64,000 nt of DNA from Candidatus Gastranaerophilales bacterium (GCA_944326565.1 CALVEL010000001.1:372001-436000), one strand, 5' to 3'. Numbered from the stretch's first letter, positions 8,073 through 18,819 are shown. Made by a program: numbers and translations. The notes: a model not told the origin generated them from the letters alone.

Positions 8073-8351
8073 ATGACATCAGAAGTAAGAGCAAGTCATA
8101 TTCTTGTAAAAACAGAAGATCAAGTGAAAACTTTGTTGGAGGAGTTGAAAAAGGGTGAATCTTTTGAAGATTTGGCAAAAAAATATTCATTATGTCCATC
8201 AAATCAAAAAGGTGGTGATTTAGGATATTTTGGTCGAGGAGAGATGGTCAAAGAATTTGAGGATGCATGCTTTGATACAGATGTTGATGAAATAACAACC
8301 GTTGAGACACAGTTTGGTTGGCATCTTATTAAAGTGACAGGTAAAATGTAA
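8073..8351 (+). CDS. parvulin-type peptidyl-prolyl cis-trans isomerase (single domain)
   Basis: A 92-residue protein made of one parvulin (PpiC) rotamase domain: RASHILVKT at the start, FEDLAKKYSLCPSNQKGGDL with the conserved S/GGDLG loop in the middle, and TQFGWHLIKV at the end. It catalyses proline isomerisation during folding. There is no signal peptide or anchor, so it should be cytosolic, as E. coli PpiC. Its TAA overlaps the ATG of the next gene by one base (TAATG), which indicates translational coupling with the M24 peptidase, possibly linking proline isomerisation and proline peptide cleavage. Confidence 0.9.
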   Translation: MTSEVRASHILVKTEDQVKTLLEELKKGESFEDLAKKYSLCPSNQKGGDLGYFGRGEMVKEFEDACFDTDVDEITTVETQFGWHLIKVTGKM

Positions 8352-9907
8352 TGATAGATTTTTTATCAAAAGCTCGAGAATATATGAAGTCAGAAAAAAT
8401 AGATTTTCTGATTGTAAATTCAACAAATGAATTTCTTGTGGAGTACAATGATTTAGCAGAGAATGCTAGATATTTATTGACAGGATTTTCTGGGTCTACT
8501 GGAGATGTTCTTTTGGGCTTTGATAAATTATATCTTTTTGTCGATGGCAGATACCACATTCAAGCTGATATTGAAACTGATTCTAGTATAGTATCTGTGG
8601 TAAAGTTATTTGGGGGGCAATCAGTTTTATCAGAGATGGCAAAAAGAATTCCTCAAAATGTTTTAGTGGGTGTCTGTTCAAAAAAGAATTCTCAAAAACG
8701 TATTGAGGAAATGGAAAAACATTTTAAAATAAAATTACTGTCAAGTGATGGTATAGAAACCGCGCCTGTAAATTATGGCGAGATTACAGATGTTATAGAA
8801 GATTATACGGGCATAACTTCAGATGAAAAAATTTCCAAAATCCAAAAGACACTTGCTGTAAATGAAAGTATATTATTTACCAATTTGGAAGATGTGTCTT
8901 ACTTGTATAATAAAAGGGATTTTTCTAAGCCTTATTCTTCTAAAATTACAGCTAAAGCTATAGTTACAAAGTGTTCTGATATATTGTTTATCGAAGATAA
9001 AATAAAAGATTTTGACAAATACATAACCTCAGATGTAGTGTATGTCGATAACTCGACAATTACAGGCTATGACTATGCTTTACTTGGGAAAAAGGCTCGG
9101 CAGATAAAAGAAAATCCGATAACATTAATGAGAACGGTTAAAACTGACGCTGAAATTAATCATATGAAATCGGCTTTTGAAAACACTGATAAAACAATGT
9201 ATGAAATAAGAGAATACATTGAAAAAAATGATAATATTTCAGAATTTGATATTGATAGAAAATTAGAAGAATTATTTTACAAATATGGAGCCAAAAATTT
9301 AAGTTTCAAATCGATAGTGGCTCATAACAAAAATTCAGCTCTTGCGCATTATTCAAAATCATCAAAAGATGAAATTATAAAAAATGGAAGTTTAGTATTG
9401 ATTGATTGCGGAGCTTATTATGATGGCGGACTCGCTACAGATATTACAAGGGTATTTGTAAAAGGAGAGCCTGATGAGTTGCAAAAAAGAGTATATACAA
9501 TTGTTTTAAAAGCGTTTTTGAATGCTTTTAATTATTCTGTAAAATCAGGTACAACAGGTTTTGAAATAGATGAAAAAGTAAGAGAGCTATTTTCCGAAAA
9601 TAAAATTGAAGGATTTGAATTTAATCATGGACTGGGACATGGGCTTGGTATTAATGTCCATGAGGCCCCACCTAATTTAAGTTGTAGTGAAATCGCAAAA
9701 ACAGAAATAAAAGAAAATATGTGTTTTACAATAGAGCCAGGACTTTATAATTCAGAATATTTTGGTGTAAGACTTGAAAATTCTTGTTATTTGCAAAATG
9801 GTAAGATAAATTCTTTTACTAATATGTGCTATGAGAAAAAATTAATAGATTACAATTTGCTTATAGGACAGGAAAAAACATGGCTAACTGCATTCGAGGT
9901 CAGATAA
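8351..9907 (+). CDS. Xaa-Pro aminopeptidase (M24B family)
   Basis: A 518-residue metallopeptidase that removes N-terminal residues preceding proline. The first half is the creatinase-type N-terminal domain (starting about YLLTGFSGSTGDVLL). The second half is the pita-bread fold with the five metal ligands: IDCG (Asp352) and TDITRVF (Asp364), GLGHGLGINVHEAPP (His), TIEPGLY (Glu) and VRLENSCYL (Glu). The spacing between the two Asp is one residue longer than in E. coli PepP. It is overlapped by one base at each end with its neighbours (TAATG junctions), so it is the middle gene of a three-gene operon. Confidence 0.9.
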   Translation: MIDFLSKAREYMKSEKIDFLIVNSTNEFLVEYNDLAENARYLLTGFSGSTGDVLLGFDKLYLFVDGRYHIQADIETDSSIVSVVKLFGGQSVLSEMAKRIPQNVLVGVCSKKNSQKRIEEMEKHFKIKLLSSDGIETAPVNYGEITDVIEDYTGITSDEKISKIQKTLAVNESILFTNLEDVSYLYNKRDFSKPYSSKITAKAIVTKCSDILFIEDKIKDFDKYITSDVVYVDNSTITGYDYALLGKKARQIKENPITLMRTVKTDAEINHMKSAFENTDKTMYEIREYIEKNDNISEFDIDRKLEELFYKYGAKNLSFKSIVAHNKNSALAHYSKSSKDEIIKNGSLVLIDCGAYYDGGLATDITRVFVKGEPDELQKRVYTIVLKAFLNAFNYSVKSGTTGFEIDEKVRELFSENKIEGFEFNHGLGHGLGINVHEAPPNLSCSEIAKTEIKENMCFTIEPGLYNSEYFGVRLENSCYLQNGKINSFTNMCYEKKLIDYNLLIGQEKTWLTAFEVR

Positions 9908-10659
9908 TGGAAAAAATTACAAGTGTTTCAAATAATCTTGTCAAAGAGACTGCTAAATTAAAACAAAGAAAATATCGCGAAGAAACAAATAAATTTCTTC
10001 TTGAAGGATTTAAATCGATAAAGGAATCTTTTGATTATGGTATTGATATAAAATATGTATTTGTAAAAGAAAATAAAGTTTCAGATTATAAATTCTTAGA
10101 AAATAATATAATAATTACCAATAATGAGGTATTGAAGAAAATTTCAACAACAGATACTCCGCCTGATTGTGTTGGAGTTGCCGAGCAAAAGCATTTTGAT
10201 ATTTCAGAAGCTAAGGAAAAGTCGAAGATTCTATTGTTAGAAAGTATAAAAGATGCAGGTAATTTAGGTACAATTTTAAGAACATCAGCAGCTTTTGGTG
10301 TCGATTTTATATTTTTATACGGTGATTGCGTTGATTTGTATAATCCGAAAGTTGTAAGAGCCTCAGTAGGGTCACTTTGGAAAGTGCCTATTGCTTATAT
10401 AAAAAGTATTGATAGTTTAAAAGAAAATTTTAAGGATTATCAAAAAATAGCGACACTTCCAAGGTCTAAAAATCTTTTGAAAAATTTTGAGGCTAATAAA
10501 AAATTTATCTTGATGTTTGGCAGTGAAGCAGATGGATTAAGTGATGAATTAATTAATTTTGCAAATGCTGATGTGAAGATTGAAATGAAGGAAAATGTTG
10601 AATCTTTAAATTTAAGTATTTCATGCGGAATTATTTTGTACAAATTGCTTATAAACTAG
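9907..10659 (+). CDS. TrmH/SpoU-family RNA 2'-O-methyltransferase
   Basis: A 250-residue SPOUT-class enzyme that methylates a ribose 2'-OH in tRNA or rRNA using SAM. The N-terminal part is the substrate-binding domain (NNLVKETAKLKQRKYREE...FLLEG). The methyltransferase motifs follow: LLESIKDAGNLGTILRTSAA (motif 1), VVRASVGSLWKVPI (motif 2) and LNLSISCGIILY (motif 3). I choose ATG 9907, which overlaps the preceding TAA by one base, over an in-frame ATG at 9880. The domain order resembles RlmB/TsnR-type enzymes; the exact target is not determinable here. Confidence 0.9.
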   Translation: MEKITSVSNNLVKETAKLKQRKYREETNKFLLEGFKSIKESFDYGIDIKYVFVKENKVSDYKFLENNIIITNNEVLKKISTTDTPPDCVGVAEQKHFDISEAKEKSKILLLESIKDAGNLGTILRTSAAFGVDFIFLYGDCVDLYNPKVVRASVGSLWKVPIAYIKSIDSLKENFKDYQKIATLPRSKNLLKNFEANKKFILMFGSEADGLSDELINFANADVKIEMKENVESLNLSISCGIILYKLLIN

Positions 10660-10715
10660 CAAAAAATATTTTTTTTGAATTTTAAAATATTAGCGAAGCT
10701 ATAAAGGGGAATAAA

Positions 10716-11240
10716 TTGACAATAGGTACATTCAACAATAATACAGTGTTTCCGAGGTTAGTGAGCCAAGATTCTGGCATGTTAATGACTCAAATTTCGA
10801 CTGTAAAAAATGAGCCGGTTGTCCAAAGTAACATAAAAAATAAAGATTCTAAAGATAATACGTTTGATATGATATCTGATAAGAATAAATATATGCTAGG
10901 AGCTTCAGCATTAGCAGTTTCAGCTGTAGCAGGGCTTTTAATTGCAAAATCCGGTAAGTTTAAAAAAGGTTATGAAAAATTGAAAGATACCGATTCGATT
11001 AAAAATTATATAGAAAATATGCAGCCTGATTTCGATCTTGAAAATAAAATTGAAAATATATATTCAAAAGGTTTTAAAAGAATAGATGAAGTTATATACC
11101 CTGCTGGTATAAATCATTCGGAATTTTTTAATAAAAAAGGTAATTCAATAGCTTCTGTTTTTTGGGATTTGGATAATAAAATTGTCAGCTATGTAATCAA
11201 AGATGAAAACGGTCATATCTTAAAAAAATATGATGCGTGA
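10716..11240 (+). CDS. unknown protein with one membrane segment
   Basis: A 174-residue protein starting at TTG 10716, chosen because AAGGGG lies 8-13 bases upstream and no ATG fits better. The first 55 residues are polar (Thr/Asn/Lys rich), then comes one hydrophobic helix (MLGASALAVSAVAGLLIA, about 56-73) and a soluble C-terminal half ending KKYDA. No domain is recognised. A polar N-terminus followed by an Ala/Gly-rich helix also occurs in the unknown protein at 40649, so the two may share a targeting mode. It is isolated between the SpoU gene and dnaA. Confidence 0.6.
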   Translation: MTIGTFNNNTVFPRLVSQDSGMLMTQISTVKNEPVVQSNIKNKDSKDNTFDMISDKNKYMLGASALAVSAVAGLLIAKSGKFKKGYEKLKDTDSIKNYIENMQPDFDLENKIENIYSKGFKRIDEVIYPAGINHSEFFNKKGNSIASVFWDLDNKIVSYVIKDENGHILKKYDA

Positions 11241-11314
11241 TATCTTTGTGTTTAGAAAGAAAAATTTACAAATATATAGAAACGTAAGATAAACTTTTGT
11301 AGTAAAATATTTTT

Positions 11315-12712
11315 ATGGATATTTTGGAAGTCAAAAAAAAATGGAGTGAAATTAAAACAGATTTAAGAGACATCATTCCGGCACATGCTTATTATTCCTG
11401 GTTTGATGCAATTGAACCAGCGGGATTTGAGGATGATGTATTGTCTTTGATTACTGTGCATCAGCTTGCTCCTCAAATCGTAAGACAAAATTATTATAAA
11501 CAAATAAGTTCTGCATTGAAAAATCATTTTGGTCGGGATATTGATTTTAATATTCAATATGATGCAGCACTTGCAGAAAAATATGTTAAAGAAAAAAAGA
11601 AAGAAAGTGCAAAGCCTAAATCAATTCATGCCGATGAAGATGAAGAACAGAAAAAAGTTTTGGATAATCTTGCCAAAATGCAGTCTTTTTCAAATCTAAA
11701 TTTAAAATATAAATTTGAAAATTATGTAGTAGGCGAAAACAATCGTTTTGCACATGCAGTAGCTATGGCAGTTGCTAAAAATCCTGCCAAAAAATATAAT
11801 CCGCTTTTTATATATGGAGCCTCTGGACTTGGTAAGACGCACCTTATGCAAGCAATAGGACATTATATAATTTTTAATAAACCAAAATTACGAGTAAGAT
11901 ATATTAAAACAGAAGATTATTTTAATGAAGTAATAAAAAATATTCAATGTAATGACAGAATTTCGCGAATGGATAAATTTCGTCAAAAATACAGAAACAT
12001 AGATGTATTGTTAATAGATGATATTCAGTTTTTGGAGTCTAAAAAAGCGACAATGGATGAAATTTTCCATACGTTTGACAGTCTTCATAATAATAATAAG
12101 CAAATAGTAATTACATCAGACCGACAGCCTAAGGATATTCCGACCCTTCCGGATCGACTTCGTACAAGATTTGAAATGGGAATAATGGTTGATATAACCC
12201 CTCCTGATTTCGAGACAAGAGTTGCTATATTGAAAAATCTTGCAGAACAATCAGGTATTAATATCCCTTTTGAAGTCTATGAATATATTGCTAATAATTA
12301 TGTGTCAAATGTAAGGGAATTAGAAGGAGCATTTAATAAGGTAAGTGCTTTTGCTGAAATAGAAGAAATTCCAATAACAATTGAGTTTGCCAGAAAAGTT
12401 TTGAATTGTGAAGCTTTAAGAAAAGAATTGTCAATAGAAGAGCTAGCAAAAGTGGTCTCTGAATATTTCGGCGTTACAATAAACGATTTTAAAAGTTCTT
12501 CTCGTAATCAGAAAATTTCAAGTGCAAGACATATCGCTGTATATCTTGCACGTGAGTTGACTGAAAAAAGTTTTGAGAATATAGCTGAATTTTTTAATAA
12601 AAAGCATACAACTATGCTATATTCATACGAAAAAATAAAAGAAGAAATTAAATTAAATAAAGAACTAGAATCTACTATATCTGAACTAAAGGCTAAATTA
12701 AAGGAACTATAA
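11315..12712 (+). CDS. dnaA: chromosomal replication initiator DnaA
   Basis: A 465-residue AAA+ initiator that binds DnaA boxes and opens the origin. Domain I covers about residues 1-80. The AAA+ core has Walker A GASGLGKT at 168-175 and Walker B LLIDDIQF near 231, with sensor region ITSDRQPKDI. Domain IV has the DNA-binding signature SSARHIAVYLARELTEKSFE and the DnaA-box motif KKHTTMLYS. I see no TTATNCACA-type box cluster in the gaps on either side and dnaN is not next to it, so the origin is probably not here. ruvA follows after 2 bases with AAGGA inside the end of dnaA. Confidence 0.96.
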   Translation: MDILEVKKKWSEIKTDLRDIIPAHAYYSWFDAIEPAGFEDDVLSLITVHQLAPQIVRQNYYKQISSALKNHFGRDIDFNIQYDAALAEKYVKEKKKESAKPKSIHADEDEEQKKVLDNLAKMQSFSNLNLKYKFENYVVGENNRFAHAVAMAVAKNPAKKYNPLFIYGASGLGKTHLMQAIGHYIIFNKPKLRVRYIKTEDYFNEVIKNIQCNDRISRMDKFRQKYRNIDVLLIDDIQFLESKKATMDEIFHTFDSLHNNNKQIVITSDRQPKDIPTLPDRLRTRFEMGIMVDITPPDFETRVAILKNLAEQSGINIPFEVYEYIANNYVSNVRELEGAFNKVSAFAEIEEIPITIEFARKVLNCEALRKELSIEELAKVVSEYFGVTINDFKSSSRNQKISSARHIAVYLARELTEKSFENIAEFFNKKHTTMLYSYEKIKEEIKLNKELESTISELKAKLKEL

Positions 12713-12714
12713 TA

Positions 12715-13332
12715 ATGTATGATTATATAAAAGGGGTATATACATCTAAAACATCTTCATCTAAAGGCTGTTTTCTGACAATAGAAAATAACGGTATCGG
12801 CTATGTTACAGAAGTTATGCCGAGAGATTACGCTAATATTGAAAAGACAGGCGAAGAGGGAAAGTTGTATACAGTTCTGCTTCATAGAGAAGATAAAATG
12901 TCATTATGCGGTTTTTTGCATAAAGAAGAACGTGATATTTTCCTTATCCTTACATCTGTTTCTGGTGTAGGAAGTAAAATGGCTCTAGTTTTGTTGAATG
13001 AATTTCAATCTTCCGAATTAATAGGTTTGGTAATTTCAGGCAATTATAAAGAATTAACAAGGGCAAAAGGTGTGGGACCAAAGTTAGCACAAAAAATTAT
13101 TTTGGAATTGAAAGATAAACTTATGAATTATAATAATACTGCACCTATAAATGTAGAAAAATCGGTTATTCAAAATACTCAAGCTATGGAAGATGCCCAG
13201 ACAGTTCTTATTTCTTTAGGTTATGAAAGAGAAGAAATCAAAAACGCATTTTCTAAGGCTATGTCAGTTTTAAAAAGTGATGCCTCTGCTGAAGATATAT
13301 TAAAAGAGTCGCTCAAAATACTCTCTGTTTAA
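12715..13332 (+). CDS. ruvA: Holliday junction helicase subunit RuvA
   Basis: RuvA (205 residues) binds four-way DNA junctions as a tetramer and loads RuvB for branch migration. The three domains are visible: the N-terminal OB fold (MYDYIKGVYTSK...NGIGYVTEV), the helix-hairpin-helix region with VSGVGSKMALVLL and AKGVGPKLAQKIILELKDK (about 83-137), and the flexible C-terminal domain III that contacts RuvB (ALISLGYE-type segment VLISLGYEREEIKNAFSKA). It lies 2 bases after dnaA and is surely co-transcribed. ruvB and ruvC are not in the window. Confidence 0.95.
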   Translation: MYDYIKGVYTSKTSSSKGCFLTIENNGIGYVTEVMPRDYANIEKTGEEGKLYTVLLHREDKMSLCGFLHKEERDIFLILTSVSGVGSKMALVLLNEFQSSELIGLVISGNYKELTRAKGVGPKLAQKIILELKDKLMNYNNTAPINVEKSVIQNTQAMEDAQTVLISLGYEREEIKNAFSKAMSVLKSDASAEDILKESLKILSV

Positions 13333-13358
13333 GATTTCTTTTTTACGACTCTTTTTTA
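13304..13358 (+). terminator. possible terminator of dnaA-ruvA, overlapping the end of ruvA
   Basis: AAGAGTCG (13304-13311, inside the last codons of ruvA) is perfectly complementary to CGACTCTT (13346-13353), which runs into TTTTTT. The 34-base loop is long for an intrinsic terminator, so this is a weak call. Confidence 0.4.
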
Positions 13359-13388
13359 TAAATTGGATTGTGTTAATTCTATTATAAA

Positions 13389-14381
13389 TTATAATAATAC
13401 GAATAGAAGTAATAATGTTGCAATTGCCATTGCAGGACCAAATGGTAAAATAGATATATCTCCTTCGTTTTTAATTCCTTTAATGATTCTTACACAAGCA
13501 TATATACCTATTACTAATAGAATTATTGAAGCGACTACACAAATCGCAAAGTTTTCTATCATACCATAGTAATTTGCAAGTGAAAATCCAACAGCAGCAA
13601 GTAAAAATAAAATTATAGAAAAAATAGTCTTGTTATCTTTTCTTTCTCTAAGTTTTCTGAAAAATCCAGGTAATACAATTGCAACTTGAATTGCAATGCT
13701 TATAGCTATTGTGTTTAAAACAGCCATCCAGCCGAAAAATGCTCCCAATCCAGCAGCTATAAATGTATCTCCTGTTCCAAAAGCACGTTTTCCTATAATT
13801 AAATTACCTATTCTTGCAAGAATTTCCATAGCAACAACACCAGCAATAAGGCCGAAAATTGATGTAGTAATCGGAAGGTGTAAGAAGTTTTGAGCTTTAA
13901 ATAAAAAATATCCTTTTGTCGCTAATTGTTGATTAACATAAAAGTGAGTTAATACTACATTATAGATTAGACCCATAATAATCAAAAACCAAGCGTGACC
14001 TGCACAAATAACTTTTTCTTTAATATCAGTAATAGACATTACAAGTAATGTACAGCAAGCGATAAAAACAAAAAGAGTATTAAATGTAAAACTGTACTTT
14101 AATAGACATCCAACAAGTAATATTCCAGTTAAAAATTCTACGATTGGATACTGAATACTAATTTTTTCATTACAGTAAGCACATTTGCCTTTTAAAAATA
14201 TATAAGAAAGAATAGGTATATTATGCCAAGGTTTAATTCTTTCTCCACATTTTGGACACTTAGAAGGTGGTAGGACAATAGATTCACCGGTTAAGCCTCT
14301 TAGAGCTACTACATTCAAGAAACTTCCTATGATTGTTCCTAGTGCAAAAGTCAAAAGTAAAATACAAATAAATAGTTCCAT
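13389..14381 (-). CDS. pilD: prepilin peptidase (A24 family, PilD-like)
   Basis: The bifunctional membrane enzyme that cleaves the leader of type IV prepilins and pseudopilins and methylates the new N-terminus. The 330-residue protein has the N-terminal zinc domain with CPKC (42-45) and CAYC (67-70) around WHNIPILSYIFLKGK, then about eight membrane helices. The catalytic aspartates are Asp119 (SITDIKEK) and Asp205 in FGTGDTFIAAGLGAFFGW (the GxGD motif). It is longer than many family members because of a C-terminal membrane extension of about 100 residues. It starts 2 bases after the stop of the SigF-like gene, so the two are one operon. Its likely substrates in this window are the prepilin-like proteins at 22205, 24298, 36091 and 59206. 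Confidence 0.93.
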   Translation of the reverse strand: MELFICILLLTFALGTIIGSFLNVVALRGLTGESIVLPPSKCPKCGERIKPWHNIPILSYIFLKGKCAYCNEKISIQYPIVEFLTGILLVGCLLKYSFTFNTLFVFIACCTLLVMSITDIKEKVICAGHAWFLIIMGLIYNVVLTHFYVNQQLATKGYFLFKAQNFLHLPITTSIFGLIAGVVAMEILARIGNLIIGKRAFGTGDTFIAAGLGAFFGWMAVLNTIAISIAIQVAIVLPGFFRKLRERKDNKTIFSIILFLLAAVGFSLANYYGMIENFAICVVASIILLVIGIYACVRIIKGIKNEGDISILPFGPAMAIATLLLLFVLL

Positions 14382-14383
14382 TT

Positions 14384-15166
14384 TTAATCTCCATTATTCT
14401 TGATTAATTCATACATTTTGCTTAATGCTTTTTTTAATCTTCTTGATACTTGCATTTGTGACATATTCATCTTTTCTGAAATTTCTCTTTGGTTTAGGTC
14501 TTGATAATAACTTAATTCAATTATTTCTCGAAGATCAGGTGGAAGCCTTTTTATTGTGCTGGCAAGCATAATTTTATTTTCGTAAGAATTCATGAATTCC
14601 TGATAATCATTTGCAGGAATTTTATCTAATAACGATATGTCCTCATCTTCTTGCATAAACGATTGATCAAGGGATAATGTGCTTTTACATCTTTCAATCT
14701 CTATCACTTCATTTATTTTGCTAACAGGTAAATCCAAATATTCTGCGATTTGCTCAGGAGCAGGATCTTCATTTCCGGTTTCATAAAGTTTTTTCTTTGC
14801 GTTGTTAATTTTAAACATCAACTCTTGCAATTCTCTTGGAGCTTTGATTATAGATGCTTTATCTCTTAAATAGTGTTTGATTTCACCTTTGATAAAATAA
14901 GTTGCATAAGTTTTGAATTTTGTATTCATATCAAGTCTATAAAATTCAATAGCTTTAATTAGCCCCAACGATCCTACCTGAATTAAATCTTCATTAGAAA
15001 TCCCCGATTGAAGTGCAATTGTGTTGGCAATCTTTTTAACAAGCTCCATAGACTCTTCAACTATTTTAAGATGCAGCATTCTTTTCTTTTTTTCGTCTTT
15101 TGTGTTTTTGAATGAAACTAATAAAGCATCTAACTCTTCAAATTGTTTTTCTTTGGTATCCAACAA
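14384..15166 (-). CDS. SigF/SigB/FliA-type (group 3) sigma factor
   Basis: A 260-residue sigma-70 family protein without region 1. Region 2 is NEDLIQVGSLGLIKAIEFYR...FKTYATYFIKGEIKHYLRDK (about residues 56-107), region 3 begins with IKAPRELQELM, and region 4 is the HTH YQDLNQREISEKMNMSQMQVSRRLKKAL near the C-terminus. Length and motifs fit group 3 factors such as cyanobacterial SigF or Bacillus SigB. It is followed after 2 bases by the prepilin peptidase gene. Cyanobacterial SigF is known to control pilin expression, so a pilus role is a reasonable inference. No anti-sigma gene is adjacent. Confidence 0.88.
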   Translation of the reverse strand: MLDTKEKQFEELDALLVSFKNTKDEKKKRMLHLKIVEESMELVKKIANTIALQSGISNEDLIQVGSLGLIKAIEFYRLDMNTKFKTYATYFIKGEIKHYLRDKASIIKAPRELQELMFKINNAKKKLYETGNEDPAPEQIAEYLDLPVSKINEVIEIERCKSTLSLDQSFMQEDEDISLLDKIPANDYQEFMNSYENKIMLASTIKRLPPDLREIIELSYYQDLNQREISEKMNMSQMQVSRRLKKALSKMYELIKNNGD

Positions 15167-15307
15167 TAAATCTCCACTTCTTTTTTAAATTATAGCATAA
15201 CTTTTGAAAAATGGGAAATTTTAATTTAATTTAATAATTAGTTTTTGAAAAATATTATTTGTGTTAGGATAAAATAAGTTGTTAATTCAGTTAAATGGAG
15301 AGTGAAA

Positions 15308-15589
15308 ATGATTACTATAAAAGATGTAGAGCATGTAGCAAAACTTGCAAGATTAGAACTTACTGAAGAAGAAAAAGAATTATATACAAAACAATTGGGA
15401 GATGTTTTAAAATACGTTGATCAAATGAATGAGGTAGACACTTCAAATGTAAAGCCTATGACACAAGTTATTGATTTCGTAAATGTTATGCGAGAAGATA
15501 AAGTCGTGTATGAACAGTCAAAAGAAGAGTTAATGGCAAATGCGCCCGATGAAGAGAACGGATTTTTTAAAGTGCCAAAAATTAATTAA
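15308..15589 (+). CDS. gatC: Asp/Glu-tRNA amidotransferase subunit C
   Basis: GatC (93 residues) stabilises the GatAB transamidase that makes Gln-tRNA(Gln) and Asn-tRNA(Asn). The family pattern is clear: DVEHVAKLARLELTEEE at the start, then LGDVLKYVDQMNEVDTSNVKPM and the late NAPDEENGFFKVPKI. I choose ATG 15308 over GTG 15302 because the ribosome site GGAG (15297-15300) is 7 bases from the ATG but only 1 from the GTG. gatA and gatB are not in the window. The stop lies in a six-unit TTAA tandem repeat. Confidence 0.92.
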   Translation: MITIKDVEHVAKLARLELTEEEKELYTKQLGDVLKYVDQMNEVDTSNVKPMTQVIDFVNVMREDKVVYEQSKEELMANAPDEENGFFKVPKIN

Positions 15590-15605
15590 TTAATTAATTA
15601 ATTAT
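15581..15605 (+). repeat. tetranucleotide tandem repeat (ATTA)6
   Basis: The unit ATTA is repeated six times from 15581, spanning the gatC stop codon and continuing into the gap before pyrG. Slippage here would not change gatC beyond its last codons. It is probably neutral but is a potential length polymorphism. Confidence 0.6.
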
Positions 15606-15628
15606 ATTTAATTGTGACTTAGTAGTAG

Positions 15629-17248
<1,620 letters not shown>

Positions 17249-17376
17249 TATTTTGGGATTTATTTGAATACTATTTTAAGCTTTTTTAAAGGTTAGTAAG
17301 CCCTAAAAAGCTTGACGAGGCATTGTGTTCGTTGTATTTTAGTTATACTGAATTAGTTTTTATTGGGGAGAAATTG

Positions 17377-18765
17377 ATGGAAGATAGTAATTTAAAAAAA
17401 TTTACAGCGGTGCAATTTTTAAATTTTGCACTTGGATTTTTTGGTCTTCAGTTTGCCTGGCAGATGAGAATTATTTTATCAGGACCAGTAACTGAAAGTC
17501 TTGGGGCTTCACCCTTAATATATGGTCTAATATGGCTTGCAGGACCATTTACAGGGATGGTTGTACAGCCTTTGGTCGGAGCAATTTCAGATAAAACGGT
17601 TTCTCCTTTTGGAAGAAGAAGACCTTATTTATTAGGGGGTGCCTTGATTGCGTCTTTAGCATTGTGGATATTTCCTAATTCTTCCAATGTAGTTGAACTT
17701 TTACAGCATATTACAGGGGTTAATTTCCCAGCTCTTACGGCGTTGTTTATTGCCGCCATTATGATTTGGGTTATTGATGCCTGTATAAATATAGCTCAAG
17801 GTCCTTATCGTGCTCTTATTCCTGACGTTGTGCCGCAAGAACAGCATTCTATTGCTAATTCTTTCATATCTTTGGCTATAGGTCTAGGGTCTGTTGTAGC
17901 AGCAGGTACTGCTCCGTTTTTGAAATGGGCCTTTAATTATCAGATGTCTATCAATGCACAATTTATTATGGCGGCAGTTGCTTTTACATTAGCAATGCTT
18001 TGGACTTGTATTACAATAAAAGAACATTCAATAAGAAAAGAAGTTGAATTGGCTCATGAGGCTGAGAAAAAAGAAGATTCTTTTTGGGATGCGATGAAAA
18101 ACTTTTTTGCAATGTCCCCAGAGGTTTCTAAAATATGTCTAATGCAATTTTTCACATGGATTGGTACAATGTGTCTATTGATTAATTTTACACAATATGC
18201 AATCCATACAATTTATAATGTGCCAGATTTGTCAAACGCTGATTTTACGACAAAAATTCATTATCTTGACGCTGTCACAAATGGTACAAATTTTTCATCA
18301 ATATGTTTTGCTATATTTAATTTGATATGTTTTGTTGTTGCTATACCAATAGGTATGCTCTCTGCCAAGTTTGGGAATAAAAAGGTACATATAATATCTT
18401 TAATATCTATGGTATTTGCATATTTAGGTATGGCATTTACAAAGTCACCTATTGCAGTTGCAGTTTTAATGGGATTGGCAGGTATCGGCTGGGCAAGTAT
18501 TTGTGCTTTGCCTTTTGCTATGCTTTCTCAATATATTAAAAAAGGTACAGAAGGTTCTGTAATGGGTATATTTAATATATTTATAGCTGGACCGCAGGTG
18601 TTTGTTTGTACTTTAGTTGCTTGGTTTATTTCTAAATGTTCATTTATGATAAAAGATACTGTCTATATAAATCACCATTGGGAATATGTATTTATTATTG
18701 GTGCTTTATGTCTTTTACTTTCAGCTTTCATAGCTGCAAAAGTTAAAGACATAAATAATAATTAA
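17377..18765 (+). CDS. GPH/SLC45-like sugar:cation symporter (MFS superfamily)
   Basis: A 462-residue transporter of the inner membrane with about 12 hydrophobic segments. The block GPFTGMVVQPLVGAISDKTV followed by SPFGRRRPYLLGG (about residues 52-85) is typical of the glycoside-pentoside-hexuronide and SLC45/sucrose-transporter group, suggesting a sugar or glycoside substrate. The open frame extends back to 17323, but ATG 17377 is preceded by GGGGAG at a 6-base distance and is preferred. It stands alone before a very strong terminator, with no sugar-metabolism genes next to it, so the substrate is unknown. Confidence 0.85.
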   Translation: MEDSNLKKFTAVQFLNFALGFFGLQFAWQMRIILSGPVTESLGASPLIYGLIWLAGPFTGMVVQPLVGAISDKTVSPFGRRRPYLLGGALIASLALWIFPNSSNVVELLQHITGVNFPALTALFIAAIMIWVIDACINIAQGPYRALIPDVVPQEQHSIANSFISLAIGLGSVVAAGTAPFLKWAFNYQMSINAQFIMAAVAFTLAMLWTCITIKEHSIRKEVELAHEAEKKEDSFWDAMKNFFAMSPEVSKICLMQFFTWIGTMCLLINFTQYAIHTIYNVPDLSNADFTTKIHYLDAVTNGTNFSSICFAIFNLICFVVAIPIGMLSAKFGNKKVHIISLISMVFAYLGMAFTKSPIAVAVLMGLAGIGWASICALPFAMLSQYIKKGTEGSVMGIFNIFIAGPQVFVCTLVAWFISKCSFMIKDTVYINHHWEYVFIIGALCLLLSAFIAAKVKDINNN

Positions 18766-18779
18766 GCCTTATGGTCAAT

Positions 18780-18819
18780 AACAAAAAACACCGAATTTTT
18801 TAATTCGGTGTTTTTTGTT
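18780..18819. terminator. strong bidirectional terminator
   Basis: An 18-bp perfect stem (18780-18797 with 18802-18819) around a TTTT loop, with core CACCGAATT/AATTCGGTG and A-tract/T-tract flanks. It serves the symporter gene from the left and the winged-helix gene (minus strand, stop at 18839) from the right. Confidence 0.9.

Noticed and set aside
11241-11314. A replication origin next to dnaA
   Set aside because: No TTATNCACA-like boxes or AT-rich unwinding element with repeats could be found in the gap.
15581-15605. The (ATTA)6 repeat as a phase-variable switch
   Set aside because: It lies across the gatC stop and the intergenic gap; length change would not alter a start codon or frame of importance.
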